Notes: generated by a model from the letters alone, not told the origin. Shown: positions 34,089 to 44,323, numbered from the stretch's first letter. The stretch: DNA of 64,000 nt from CADEFX01 sp963806735 (GCA_963806735.1 CAWEBE010000022.1:62001-126000); one strand, 5' to 3'. Made by a program: numbers and translations.

Positions 34089-34454
34089 ATGAACCAGCTT
34101 CTGCTCGACTACCTGCCGATTGCCGTGTTCATCGGCGTGGCGCTCGCCATCGGCGGGGCGCTCATGGTGGCGCCTTTCCTGGTGGCCTACCGCAATCCGG
34201 ACCCGGAAAAGCTATCGGCCTACGAGTGCGGGTTCAACGCCTTCGACGACGCGCGCATGAAGTTCGACGTGCGCTTCTACCTCGTGTCGATCCTCTTCAT
34301 CATCTTCGACCTGGAGGTGGCTTTCCTGTTTCCGTGGGCGGTGGCCTTCAAGGACGTCGGCCTGTTCGGGTTCTGGTCGATGATGGTGTTCCTGGGCGTC
34401 CTGACCATCGGCTTCATCTACGAATGGCGCAAGGGAGCGCTGGAATGGGATTGA
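34089..34454 (+). CDS. nuoA: NADH-quinone oxidoreductase subunit A
   Basis: The 121-residue membrane subunit has three helices and the conserved NuoA segments: NPDPEKLSAYECGFNAFDDARMKFDVRFY on the loop with the mechanistically important Cys, then LVSILFIIFDLEVAFLFPWA and GFWSMMVFLGVLTIGFIYEWRKGALEW. It belongs to the membrane arm of complex I near the quinone site. Its stop lies inside the nuoB start region (ten-base overlap), so the two are coupled. Confidence 0.97.
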   Translation: MNQLLLDYLPIAVFIGVALAIGGALMVAPFLVAYRNPDPEKLSAYECGFNAFDDARMKFDVRFYLVSILFIIFDLEVAFLFPWAVAFKDVGLFGFWSMMVFLGVLTIGFIYEWRKGALEWD

Positions 34455-35026
34455 TCACGTCTCCCGGCCTCGTGACTGCCCCTGCGTTCGACAAGCCGCG
34501 CGAGCAGGGCGCGTCCGGCATCGTCAAGCCGGGCGACCCCACCTTCGGGCTCATCAGCAACGAGCTGGCCGACAAGGGCTTCCTGGTCACCACCACCGAT
34601 GACCTTATCAATTGGGCCCGCACGGGCTCCTTGATGTGGATGACGTTCGGCCTGGCCTGCTGCGCAGTCGAGATGATGCAGGCGTCGATGCCGCGCTACG
34701 ACGTGGAGCGGTTCGGCTTCGCACCGCGCGCTTCCCCCCGCCAGTCGGACGTGATGATTGTGGCCGGCACGCTCACCAACAAGATGGCGCCAGCACTGCG
34801 CAAGGTCTACGACCAGATGCCGGAGCCGCGCTACGTCATCTCCATGGGGAGCTGCGCCAACGGCGGCGGCTATTACCATTATTCTTACGCTGTGGTGCGC
34901 GGCTGCGACCGTATCGTGCCAGTCGACATCTACGTGCCCGGCTGCCCGCCGACGGCCGAGGCGCTGCTTTACGGCATTCTGCTGCTGCAGAAGAAAATCC
35001 GGCGCACGGGGACGATCGAGAGATAG
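34445..35026 (+). CDS. nuoB: NADH-quinone oxidoreductase subunit B
   Basis: Starting at the ATG at 34445, the 193-residue protein carries the N2 [4Fe-4S] cluster ligands: Cys72-Cys73 in FGLACCAVEMM, Cys137 in SMGSCANGGGYYHYSY and Cys167 in VPGCPPTAEALLYG. The RFGFAPRASPRQSDVM motif is also conserved. It passes electrons to ubiquinone at the junction of the peripheral and membrane arms. The first 30 residues are a variable extension. Confidence 0.97.
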   Translation: MGLITSPGLVTAPAFDKPREQGASGIVKPGDPTFGLISNELADKGFLVTTTDDLINWARTGSLMWMTFGLACCAVEMMQASMPRYDVERFGFAPRASPRQSDVMIVAGTLTNKMAPALRKVYDQMPEPRYVISMGSCANGGGYYHYSYAVVRGCDRIVPVDIYVPGCPPTAEALLYGILLLQKKIRRTGTIER

Positions 35027-35075
35027 GAAGTGGCAGTAAACGTGCGGCTCTTGGGCCGGCCTGCACAAATGGACC

Positions 35076-35684
35076 ATGGACATGGATGAGGCGCTGACCA
35101 GGCTGAGCGAGCACGTGTCCACCGTGCTCAAAGGCGCTGTTCTGCGCAGTGACATCCGCTTCGGCGAGCTGACGCTGACAGTTGTGCGCGACGATATCGT
35201 GTCGGCATTGACGACGCTGCGCGATGATCCGCACTGCCGGTTCGAAGTGTTGCTCGACATCTGCGGCGTCGATTATCCGGCGCGGCCCGAGCGTTTCGAG
35301 GTGGTCTATCACTTGCTGTCGCCGCGCAAGAACCTGCGTCTGCGGGTCAAGATGACGACGGACGAGAGGAGCGCCGTGCCCTCGGTGGTCGAGGTCTTCC
35401 CGGCCGCCAACTGGTACGAGCGCGAGGCCTACGATATGTACGGCATCATGTTCTCGGGGCATCCGGACTTGCGCCGCATCCTGACCGACTACGGCTTCGA
35501 GGGCTATCCGATGCGCAAGGATTTCCCGCTTACGGGCTACGTCGAGGTGCGCTACGACGACGAGCAGAAGCGGGTGGTCTACGAGCCGGTACGGCTGAAC
35601 CAGGAATTCCGCAGCTTCGATTTCGAGTCGCCGTGGGAAGGGACAGAGTACGTTCTGCCGGGCGACGAGAAAGCGAAGGGGTGA
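35076..35684 (+). CDS. nuoC: NADH-quinone oxidoreductase subunit C
   Basis: The 202-residue subunit shows VLLDICGVDYPARPERFEVVYHLLS, then VKMTTDERSAVPSVVEVFPAANWYEREAYDMYGI, which is the family signature (NWYEREA-DMYGI), and later GYPMRKDFPLTGYVEVRYDDE. It is separate from nuoD, as in alphaproteobacteria and mitochondria, not fused as in enterobacteria. It helps hold the quinone-binding module on the peripheral arm. The start may be the ATG at 35076 or the next one six bases later. nuoD begins four bases after its stop. Confidence 0.95.
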   Translation: MDMDEALTRLSEHVSTVLKGAVLRSDIRFGELTLTVVRDDIVSALTTLRDDPHCRFEVLLDICGVDYPARPERFEVVYHLLSPRKNLRLRVKMTTDERSAVPSVVEVFPAANWYEREAYDMYGIMFSGHPDLRRILTDYGFEGYPMRKDFPLTGYVEVRYDDEQKRVVYEPVRLNQEFRSFDFESPWEGTEYVLPGDEKAKG

Positions 35685-35688
35685 AGGC

Positions 35689-36879
35689 ATGCCCGAAACC
35701 GAAATCCGCAACTTCACCTTGAACTTCGGCCCGCAGCATCCGGCGGCGCACGGCGTGCTGCGGCTGGTGCTCGAGCTCGACGGTGAGGTGGTGGAGCGGG
35801 TCGACCCGCACATCGGCCTTCTGCATCGCGGCACCGAGAAGCTGATCGAGAACAAGACCTATTTGCAGGCGATCGGCTACTTCGACCGGCTCGACTACGT
35901 CGCGCCGATGAACCAGGAGCACGCCTTCTGCCTCGCCGCCGAGAAGCTGCTGGAGCTGGAGGTGCCCAAGCGCGCCCAGCTCATCCGCGTGCTTTATTCC
36001 GAAATCGGGCGGCTGCTGTCGCATCTGCTGAACGTCACCACGCAGGCCATGGATGTCGGTGCGCTGACACCGCCGCTGTGGGGCTTCGAGGAGCGCGAGA
36101 AGCTGATGGTGTTCTACGAGCGGGCGTCCGGCTCGCGCATGCACGCCAAATACTTCCGCATGGGCGGTGTGCACCAGGATCTGCCGCCCAAGCTGATCGA
36201 GGACATCGCGCACTTTTGCGAGACGCACCCCAAGGTGCTGGACGATATCTGGGACCTGTTCATCGACAACCGCATCTTCAAGCAGCGCAACGTCGACATC
36301 GGCGTGATCAGTCTGGAGGACTGCTTCAAGTGGGGCTTCTCGGGCGTGATGGTGCGCGGCTCGGGTGCGGCCTGGGATCTGCGCAAGGCTCAGCCCTACG
36401 AGTGCTACTCAGAGCTCGATTTCGACATCCCCATCGGCAAGACCAACGACAACTACGCGCGCCAGGTCATCCGCATGGAGGAGATGTACCAGTCCGTGCG
36501 CATCATGAAGCAGTGCTGCGAGAAGCTCTTGTCGGCCGAGGGACAGGGGCCGCACGTGTCGCAGGACAACAAGGTGGTGCCGCCCACGCGCGGCGAGATG
36601 AAGCGCTCCATGGAGGCGCTGATCCATCACTTCAAGCTTTACACCGAGGGCTTCCATGTTCCCGAGGGCGAGGTGTACGCCGCCGTCGAGGCGCCCAAGG
36701 GCGAGTTCGGCGTGTACTTGGTGGCGGACGGCTCCAACCGGCCTTACCGCTGCAAGATCCGCGCGCCGGGGTTCGCCCATCTGCAGGCCATGGATTTCAT
36801 GAACCGCGGCCATATGCTGGCCGATGTCTCCGCGATCCTGGGCTCGCTCGACGTGGTGTTTGGGGAGATCGATCGTTAG
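35689..36879 (+). CDS. nuoD: NADH-quinone oxidoreductase subunit D
   Basis: The 396-residue subunit opens RNFTLNFGPQHPAAHGVLRL, the 49-kDa signature including the quinone-contacting His, followed by GLLHRGTEKLIENKTY and DRLDYVAPMNQEHAFCLAAE. The segment RGSGAAWDLRKAQPYECY and the C-terminal DVVFGEIDR are also typical. It lines the quinone cavity together with NuoB. The length is normal. Its immediate partner NuoC overlaps in the transcript. Confidence 0.97.
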   Translation: MPETEIRNFTLNFGPQHPAAHGVLRLVLELDGEVVERVDPHIGLLHRGTEKLIENKTYLQAIGYFDRLDYVAPMNQEHAFCLAAEKLLELEVPKRAQLIRVLYSEIGRLLSHLLNVTTQAMDVGALTPPLWGFEEREKLMVFYERASGSRMHAKYFRMGGVHQDLPPKLIEDIAHFCETHPKVLDDIWDLFIDNRIFKQRNVDIGVISLEDCFKWGFSGVMVRGSGAAWDLRKAQPYECYSELDFDIPIGKTNDNYARQVIRMEEMYQSVRIMKQCCEKLLSAEGQGPHVSQDNKVVPPTRGEMKRSMEALIHHFKLYTEGFHVPEGEVYAAVEAPKGEFGVYLVADGSNRPYRCKIRAPGFAHLQAMDFMNRGHMLADVSAILGSLDVVFGEIDR

Positions 36880-36965
36880 GCCCGCGCCAACGAGGCCCGT
36901 TGCCAAGGCCTCGCGAAGCCGCTAGGCCGTAGGTTCCCGCTTCGAACCGCCAGACCCGAGCAGCA

Positions 36966-37577
36966 ATGGCCGTCCGCAGACTTGATCCCGAGCAGCCCGC
37001 TTCCTTTGCTTTCACGCCGGAAAATCTGGCCTGGGCGAAGGCGACGATAGCAATATACCCCGAAGGCAAGCAGGCCTCGGCCGTGATCCCCTTGCTGTGG
37101 CGGGCGCAGGAGCAGCACCGCAACTGGCTCCCCGAGCCGGCAATTCGCGTTGTGGCCGACATGCTGGGCATGGCCTACATCCGGGTCTACGAGATCGCCA
37201 CGTTCTACACGATGTTCCAGCTCTCTCCCGTCGGGCGCAAGGCGCACATCCAAGTGTGCCATACGACGCCGTGCATGCTGCGCGGCGCCGATGAGCTGAA
37301 AGAGGTGTGCCAGCGGCGTGTCCACCACGAGCCGCACCATTTGTCGGTAGACGGCGACTTCTCCTGGGAGCCGGTCGAGTGCCTGGGCTCGTGCGCCAAC
37401 GCGCCGATGGTGCAGATCTTCAAGGATACCTACGAGGACCTGACGCCCGAATCCTTCGAGAAGCTGCTCGACGCCTTCAAGGACGGCAAGCCGCCCAAGC
37501 CCGGCTCGCAGATCGGCCGGCAAGCCTCGTGCCCCGAGGGCGGGCCGACGACATTGAAAGAGCTCGCCAAGGCCTGA
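36966..37577 (+). CDS. nuoE: NADH-quinone oxidoreductase subunit E
   Basis: The 203-residue protein has the thioredoxin-like [2Fe-2S] domain of the 24-kDa subunit. The ligands are Cys98 and Cys103 in VCHTTPCML and Cys139 and Cys143 in CLGSCANAPMVQI. The N-terminal helical part has YPEGKQASAVIPLLWRAQEQ, and the C-terminal region ends with a Gly/Pro-rich tail. It is part of the NADH dehydrogenase module with NuoF and NuoG. The gap to nuoD is 86 bases. Confidence 0.96.
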   Translation: MAVRRLDPEQPASFAFTPENLAWAKATIAIYPEGKQASAVIPLLWRAQEQHRNWLPEPAIRVVADMLGMAYIRVYEIATFYTMFQLSPVGRKAHIQVCHTTPCMLRGADELKEVCQRRVHHEPHHLSVDGDFSWEPVECLGSCANAPMVQIFKDTYEDLTPESFEKLLDAFKDGKPPKPGSQIGRQASCPEGGPTTLKELAKA

Positions 37578-37605
37578 CGGCTCGCCAACACGAAGAACGC
37601 CGCCC

Positions 37606-38889
<1,284 letters not shown>

Positions 38890-38919
38890 TCCCGACCGCT
38901 GTGCAACGGAGGCGGGCGC

Positions 38920-39963
38920 ATGTCCCAGCAGTTTGCGTCGGACAACAATGCCGGCATCTGCCCGGCGGCGCTCGAAGCGCTGCTTGGAGCCAACAAGGCT
39001 GGGCACGCCATCGGCTACGGCGACGACGCCTGGACGGCGAAGGCCCGCGACGCGATCCGCGATCTGTTCGAAGCGCCGGCAGCTGAGGTGTTCTTCGTCT
39101 TCAACGGCACCGCGGCCAATGCGCTGGCGCTGGCGCAAATCTGCAAGCCATACAACTCGATCATCGCGCACGCGGTTTCGCACGTGGATACGGATGAGGC
39201 GGGCGCCTGCTCCTTCTTCAGCGGCGGCGCCACGGTGATGGCTGCGGACACGCCGGCAGGCAAGCTCACGCCGGACGCGGTGGAGCGTCTGGCGACGCGC
39301 TTCTCGGGTGTGCATCACATCAAGGCGAAAGCGCTGTCGCTCACGCAATCGACGGAGATGGGCACAGTCTACAGTCTAGGCGAATTGGAGGCAGTTTGTG
39401 GCGTGGCTAAGCGCCATAGTCTGAAAGTGCATATGGATGGCGCGCGGCTCTCCAACGCAGTCGCGACGCTCGGCTGCCGGGCCGCCGACACAACATGGCG
39501 ATGCGGCGTGGATGTGCTTTCGTTCGGAGGTTCAAAGAACGGACTAGGTTTCGGTGAAGCCGTCGTATTCTTTGATGCGGCACTCGCCGACGAGTTCGGC
39601 TGGCGCGTCAAGCAGGCGGGGCAGCTCAACTCGAAGATGCGGCTGGCGACGGCGCCGTGGCTGGGGCTGCTGGCGAATGATGTGTGGCTTGCCAATGCTC
39701 ATCATGCCAATGCCATGGCCAAGCGGCTGGCTGAGGGGATTGTGGAGGCGCCGGGCGTGCGCCTCATGCACCCAGTCGAGGCCAACGCGGTGTTCGCTGA
39801 CATTGCCCCACGCGTGCAGGCTGTGCTGCGTGGTAAAGGCTGGCAGTTTTATACGTTCCTTGGCGCGACCGGCTGCCGCCTGATGTGTGCGTGGGATACT
39901 GAGCCGCGCACGGTCGACCGCTTCGTCAGCGATCTGGCACAGGCGGCCAACACGGCGACTTAA
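38920..39963 (+). CDS. ltaE: Low-specificity L-threonine aldolase (PLP enzyme)
   Basis: The 347-residue fold type I PLP enzyme begins with FASDNNAGICPAALEALLGA, typical of threonine aldolases, and shows FVFNGTAANALALAQICKPY, then HMDGARLSNAVATLGC (PLP-contacting Asp-Gly-Ala-Arg) and the Schiff-base lysine in SFGGSKNGLGFGEAV at about Lys205. It cleaves threonine or allo-threonine to glycine and acetaldehyde. A GGAGG site precedes the ATG. It sits in the place where nuoG would be expected. Functional linkage with complex I is not established and co-location may be incidental. Confidence 0.9.
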   Translation: MSQQFASDNNAGICPAALEALLGANKAGHAIGYGDDAWTAKARDAIRDLFEAPAAEVFFVFNGTAANALALAQICKPYNSIIAHAVSHVDTDEAGACSFFSGGATVMAADTPAGKLTPDAVERLATRFSGVHHIKAKALSLTQSTEMGTVYSLGELEAVCGVAKRHSLKVHMDGARLSNAVATLGCRAADTTWRCGVDVLSFGGSKNGLGFGEAVVFFDAALADEFGWRVKQAGQLNSKMRLATAPWLGLLANDVWLANAHHANAMAKRLAEGIVEAPGVRLMHPVEANAVFADIAPRVQAVLRGKGWQFYTFLGATGCRLMCAWDTEPRTVDRFVSDLAQAANTAT

Positions 39964-40073
39964 CGCTCGCTTCAGGCCGATCCGGTCCGGGTGCGGGAGG
40001 CATAAAGTCGGGCCGCGCAATGGTTTGGCCAGAAAGTTGGACTCGCGCCAATCCACACAATTCCAGGGCTTTC

Positions 40074-40421
40074 CACGCGGCGGTGTCCAACCGTAACGGA
40101 AGCCTTCTGATGGAGAAGACGGGACTGGCGCGGGCGACGGTGGCCAATGCGATCCAGGTGCTGGAAGAGCTGCACATCCTGGTGGACGAGCGGCGTCTGG
40201 AGCGCCCGAGGATTACGCGGGTGTCACCGATCACCGGCATGTTGGAAGCGATCATCACCACTTTAGGCGTCGAGCCTCTACCAGCTCGGGTTCCCGGCCG
40301 GACGCTCATCTCTGCCGCCGATGCAACCCGAGTTTGTTCCCGCCCTGGCTGGACTTTCAGGTGGAGTTTCCCGCTGGAGCGAGACTGTCCCTGCTATATC
40401 CACAACCAGATGTGTGCCTGA
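40074..40421 (+). pseudogene. Remnant of a helix-turn-helix (plasmid/phage-type) protein
   Basis: Within this frame the stretch LLMEKTGLARATVANAIQVL followed by EELHILVDERRLERPRI reads as a winged helix-turn-helix, like HTH proteins used by plasmids and phages for replication or regulation, and VSPITGMLEAIITTLGVEP is a typical continuation. The N-terminal and C-terminal sequences (for example WTFRWSFPLERDCPCYIHNQ) look degenerate. No good start codon with a ribosome binding site is visible. It lies at the left edge of the mobile block and is probably a truncated older replication or control gene. The assignment is weak. Confidence 0.35.
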
Positions 40422-40463
40422 GGATTGGTTGCCGGACGAGCCCTTGGTATTGGTGATGTTGGT

Positions 40464-40595
40464 CTTGTAGCGTTCGTGCGTCTTCTCGGTTTCTTGATCA
40501 GGAACCGAGGGCCCAAATGCAGGCTTTGATATTTCTTGTAGCGTTCGTTGCGTCTTCCTCGGTTTCTCGATCAGGAACCGAGACCCAAATGCAGG
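40464..40595 (+). repeat. Tandem 60-bp direct repeat with internal inverted repeats, upstream of the Rep-like gene
   Basis: Copy 1 (40464-40523) and copy 2 (40535-40595) match over 60-61 bp with only a few substitutions and three single-base indels. Both begin CTTGTAGCGTTCG and end CCCAAATGCAGG. Each carries a 7-bp inverted repeat CTCGGTT/AACCGAG with an 11-base spacer containing GATCA. Copy 2 runs into the start of the winged-helix gene. Such arrays are usual as operators or iteron-like binding sites for an initiator encoded just downstream. Function is inferred. Confidence 0.65.
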
Positions 40596-42160
40596 ACAAT
40601 GAACGCGGCATCCAACCGCAGCGCGCGCACGCCCAGTCGCGGGCGTTTGGCAAGCTGCCCAATTCTATCGCGCGTAATCCCGACGTATCTTCAGCGCTCC
40701 TGGTGATCATCGGATATCGCCTCACGTTCACCGGCGACTACGGGCTATCCGAGCAGCAGATTTGCAATGGCGCGGTTGGCCATCGCGGCAGCCCAATTGC
40801 CAGTCGTGGCCTGTCCCGCGACGCTTTCCGGCGCGCCGTGAGAGAAGGGCGGGCACTCGGCCTGCTGGATCGAAGACAGCAAGCCAAGCAAGGCGCACAC
40901 TTCGGATATGCCCGCGACCGTGTGATCCTGCCCCACGGCGGCGGATACAAGCATGTCCGTCGCCAATGGTTCGACGGCCGTCTGAGCGTCGGCGCGCTGG
41001 CCGCGTATCTCTTCATTCGTGCAGGAACCGGGAAGGGTCAATTCACCTACACGCGCGAGGTGGCCGAGCGGTTTGGATGGTCTCGTCCGACTGCCGCTGC
41101 CGCCATCGATGAGTTGCTGCACGCAGAGATGGTACAACGTCACGCGCGCCGAAACGCCAGCGGCAAGTTCGATGGCGTCTGCTATGATGCTGTTCGGCTC
41201 GCCCCGCCGCCTCCCAGTGCGGCCGTACCATCGAGCCGGTTAGCCGACCCGCTGTCAACCGGACCGGCAACAGGCTTCACCGGCGACGGCCACAACGGCA
41301 GCACACTTAAGATTCCCCACCACAAACTTCAAAAGAATCCCTCCCATGTACTCCAGAAGTCCTACGCATCACCGGGCGGTGATGCGCCGAAGGACTTTTG
41401 CTTGCTGGATGGGTTTGAGTTCGAGAGAAGCGACATTGAAAGCGAGGCTTTCGCATCCCCCAACCTGCTCGGCTCGCTGGACGGCCTCGACAAGGGCCAC
41501 CCCGCTCGGGCGGGCTTTGCTGACATCGAGGCCGCCGCCGTAGACGAAATCCTGGCGGTGGTAACAGCAGCGACACTCACAACCGATCTTCGCGCTGCCA
41601 CCGGCAGACGGTTGAATACCGAGCTGCTGCACCCATCGGGCCTATACGCGGTGTGTTATCTGGCTGCCGGCGTGCGACGATGGGACGATGCCTTGACGCC
41701 AGTTGAGGCGCTCGGTGTGGTGCTGGCGGCGATTGCGGAGCGCATCGGCAGCCGGGAAGCATGGCTCAATTCGCTCTCGGTCGTCGCGCAGCGGCTGGCC
41801 GAAGCTCGGAGCCAGTCTGTGGACGCGGGGCGGCCCCTGGCGTCTACCCGGAGGTTGGCCAAACCCTACATTGCCGAGCTGCAAGGCGCTGACGGCGGCA
41901 AGGTGCTGGCAGCCCGGCTGTTCGAGGACGATCTCGGGCATCTCGGGCGGTTGCTGCGGGAGTATGGCGAAGGTGCCGTTGACACCATCCGCTCAATGCT
42001 CACGCGCTGCATGATCGACGGACAGCCCGCTGGGTCCATCACCACCTGGGCCTATTTCAAGCCAGCGCTTGAACAGGAGAGGTTGTTCAAGGAAATGGGC
42101 GACGAGGGCATCCGGCCCGGCGACGTGTTTGGGGCACATCGGAGGGTGACAGAAGGATAA
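40589..42160 (+). CDS. Two-winged-helix protein, replication-initiator-like (mobile-element gene)
   Basis: From the ATG at 40589 the protein has 523 residues. Two helix-turn-helix/winged-helix regions are visible. One lies near residues 20-110 (LPNSIARNPDVSSALLVI, ending SRDAFRRAVREGRALGLLDR). The other is at about 120-200 (FTYTREVAERFGWSRPTAAA and AIDELLHAEMVQRHARRNAS). A low-complexity linker and a helical C-terminal domain with AKPYIAELQGADGGKVLAARL follow. Paired winged helices are the plan of iteron-binding plasmid initiators, and the repeats directly upstream fit this. No exact family can be named, so replication initiator is an inference. The start lies inside the second repeat. Confidence 0.6.
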   Translation: MQDNERGIQPQRAHAQSRAFGKLPNSIARNPDVSSALLVIIGYRLTFTGDYGLSEQQICNGAVGHRGSPIASRGLSRDAFRRAVREGRALGLLDRRQQAKQGAHFGYARDRVILPHGGGYKHVRRQWFDGRLSVGALAAYLFIRAGTGKGQFTYTREVAERFGWSRPTAAAAIDELLHAEMVQRHARRNASGKFDGVCYDAVRLAPPPPSAAVPSSRLADPLSTGPATGFTGDGHNGSTLKIPHHKLQKNPSHVLQKSYASPGGDAPKDFCLLDGFEFERSDIESEAFASPNLLGSLDGLDKGHPARAGFADIEAAAVDEILAVVTAATLTTDLRAATGRRLNTELLHPSGLYAVCYLAAGVRRWDDALTPVEALGVVLAAIAERIGSREAWLNSLSVVAQRLAEARSQSVDAGRPLASTRRLAKPYIAELQGADGGKVLAARLFEDDLGHLGRLLREYGEGAVDTIRSMLTRCMIDGQPAGSITTWAYFKPALEQERLFKEMGDEGIRPGDVFGAHRRVTEG

Positions 42161-42467
42161 GCAGCTTGCGCCGCTGACCGTCGTAGGCACGCATGATTGC
42201 ACGGGAAATGTTGCAATTTTGCACAGTACATTGAACCTATTGCGTGATTCAGTGAAATATCTTTTGAAGAAACAAATCTATCATATTGATAATTCGAATT
42301 AAAACTAATGTTCTTCTGGAACAAATCGGGGTTCTGCGTCACCAACTCATGCGTCAAGTCCGTAACGCCTCGTGGTCGGACAACGGTGGCGCGAGGTGGT
42401 GTGAAGGCGGCTACCACGGGGATCGAGACCAGCCGCAGGACTTTCCGAAGGCGCAAGCTCCAACGCG
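42161..42467. promoter_or_regulatory. AT-rich intergenic region upstream of the membrane/winged-helix gene
   Basis: The first 150 bases are AT-rich compared with neighbours (for example around 42240-42310, including AATTCGAATT), which is typical of a promoter or replication region in an otherwise GC-rich element. No gene is supported here. I cannot point to exact -35/-10 boxes. Confidence 0.4.
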
Positions 42468-43760
42468 ATGGAGGCTTCCCGCCAACAGCAGTGCGCCGCT
42501 TTGGGAGTGATGCCAAGGGGCAATGTGAGGCTCGACCTGTTCATGGCACAGCTCCGCGAGAACGGACCCACGGGCGACAACAGCGCCGTCAAGCTCGCCT
42601 GCTACGGCGCGGCAGCGGCTCTGTGCGCCGTCACGATGGCGGCCAATCTCAAGTTCGGCCTGACACTCGGCAGCACGCCCGAAGAGAAGGCCATCTACGC
42701 CATCGCCAGCGTGGCGGCCGACATCTTCAAGTGCACGGCGGTCGTGGTCGTGATCCGGGTCTGGCAGAAACGCCAGCGCTGGTTGGCCGGTGTCGGCGCG
42801 GTAATTGGCGTCCTCTGCCTGACGTGGTCCTTGGCATCGGCGGCCGGTTTTGCACTGGCGACGCGAGAGCACACCGCCGCCATGCATGCCGCCACCAGCA
42901 AGATCATCGACGGGTGGACGACGACCATCCGCCGCGCCGGCGAGCAGCTCGCGCTGGTAGAGCAGTCCCGGCCACCAGCGATCATCCAGGCTGAACTTGC
43001 TGGTCAGATGGTCCCGTCTGCGGTCTGGAAGCGGACACGTGAGTGTGTCGAGCTAACGCTACCTGAGAGTCGTGATCTCTGCGCTCCGGTGCAGAAGCTG
43101 CGGCAAGAACTAGCGGCAGCGCAATCGGTGCAGGCGCTGGAAGAGCGGATTGACGAGGCCCGGCGTCAGCTCGCCACCGCGCCGGTGGTGGGTCTGGCCG
43201 CCGATCCACAGGTGGCGGGTCTGGCGGCACTGCTGGGCACCGAGGAGCCAAGCCTGCGGCGTGGTCTGGCGTTGTTGCTCGCGGTTCTGGTCGAGGCGGG
43301 TTCTGTGTTCGGCTTTGCCCTCGCCGGTGCCGCCACGGCCAACCCGCCATCCCCACCACCACAGACAGGCGCAACGTCACGCACGACAACAGTTCCCGGT
43401 CGCGCACCCAGCGGCTCTGCGCCTTCCGGGGTGGTGGGTCTTGCAGAGCGGGCGGCGCGCAGAAAGCGTGGTCGCCGACCCGCCACCCAACCCGACGCTT
43501 CGCTGGTGCGTTGGGCCGCGCAATGCCTGCGGCGCGATCATCGCGGCTGCATCGGCGCACGCGCCACCTACCAAGCATACTGCCGGTGGTCAGAGGGTGC
43601 GGGTCTCGACGCCGTTACCGAGACCAAGTTCGGCCGCTTCATGACCGGCAACATCGCAGCCATGGGCGGCAAGAAGATCGAGCGCCGGCAGGGGGCGTTC
43701 TATGTCGGCGTCGCACTGATCTGGGGGCCGGATCAGCCGGCCGTCAGGATGGCGGCATGA
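42468..43760 (+). CDS. Membrane protein with C-terminal winged-helix domain (mobile-element gene)
   Basis: The 430-residue protein has four hydrophobic helices: LACYGAAAALCAVTMAANL, IYAIASVAADIFKCTAVVVV, GVGAVIGVLCLTWSLASAAG, and, after a long amphipathic region rich in Gln, Ala and Arg (about 145-265, coiled-coil-like), GLALLLAVLVEAGSVFGFAL. A basic linker (ARRKRGRRP) leads to a C-terminal domain, RWAAQCLRRDHRGCIGARAT then YQAYCRWSEGAGLDAVTETK, that resembles the winged helices at the end of phage and plasmid primases. The start could instead be the ATG at 42543. A DNA-binding domain tethered to the membrane suggests partition, replication control or sensing. It shares a four-base overlap with the XRE gene. 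Confidence 0.6.
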   Translation: MEASRQQQCAALGVMPRGNVRLDLFMAQLRENGPTGDNSAVKLACYGAAAALCAVTMAANLKFGLTLGSTPEEKAIYAIASVAADIFKCTAVVVVIRVWQKRQRWLAGVGAVIGVLCLTWSLASAAGFALATREHTAAMHAATSKIIDGWTTTIRRAGEQLALVEQSRPPAIIQAELAGQMVPSAVWKRTRECVELTLPESRDLCAPVQKLRQELAAAQSVQALEERIDEARRQLATAPVVGLAADPQVAGLAALLGTEEPSLRRGLALLLAVLVEAGSVFGFALAGAATANPPSPPPQTGATSRTTTVPGRAPSGSAPSGVVGLAERAARRKRGRRPATQPDASLVRWAAQCLRRDHRGCIGARATYQAYCRWSEGAGLDAVTETKFGRFMTGNIAAMGGKKIERRQGAFYVGVALIWGPDQPAVRMAA

Positions 43761-44323
43761 GCAAACAACTCGGTCGCATTGTCATGGGCTGCCAAATCAG
43801 CGCGGCGCGCGCCCTGCTCGGCTGGTCGCGTGTCCAATTGGCAGCAGCGGCCGGTCTCAATGTCAACTCCATCGCCTATTGGGAGGCAATGACCGTCATC
43901 TCCGCCAAGCGCGAGCCGCACGCTTGCGCTCGCATCCGACAGGCGTTGCATCAAGCCGGTGTTGAGTTCGTGGGCCACGCCAAGCCTGGAGCGAGGCTGG
44001 CCGAAAACGCCAATTATGTGATGCGCCCTCCATCGCGCGCGCGAGCGCGTCATGGGGTGTTACGGGTTTCAGCACATTTGGCGGTGGCGCGCAGTAAGAC
44101 CCAGCCTGCCGTCGCAGCGAGACGCAAGCCATCAGGTCCATGCGGCGCCAGGACGAGAACTGGCGCGCCGTGTCGGCGCACGGGTTTGAGCAATGGCCGC
44201 TGTCCCAATCATGGTGGTCTGTCGTCGGGACCGAGGACGCCAGAGGGTCGAAGGCGGATCGCCGAAGTGCAGCGCAGAAGATGGGCCGCATGGCGCAGCC
44301 GTCGCAACTCCGGCGGACCGTAA
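43757..44323 (+). CDS. XRE-type helix-turn-helix protein with C-terminal HGG motif
   Basis: The 188-residue protein starts at the ATGA overlap with the previous gene. Its N-terminal part is an XRE-type HTH, ISAARALLGWSRVQLAAAAGL followed by NVNSIAYWE. The C-terminal third has CGARTRTGAPCRRTGLSNG and NHGGLSSGPRTPEGRRRIAE ending in QRRRWAAWR, a cysteine/histidine-bearing module found in many phage- and plasmid-borne proteins of alphaproteobacteria. The combination suggests a DNA-binding regulator of the element. It is translationally coupled to the membrane/winged-helix gene. Confidence 0.75.
   Translation: MSKQLGRIVMGCQISAARALLGWSRVQLAAAAGLNVNSIAYWEAMTVISAKREPHACARIRQALHQAGVEFVGHAKPGARLAENANYVMRPPSRARARHGVLRVSAHLAVARSKTQPAVAARRKPSGPCGARTRTGAPCRRTGLSNGRCPNHGGLSSGPRTPEGRRRIAEVQRRRWAAWRSRRNSGGP

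Noticed and set aside
36114..36386. Antisense protein inside nuoD
   Set aside because: The nuoD frame is complete and highly conserved here, and the antisense frame has no ribosome binding site or family resemblance.
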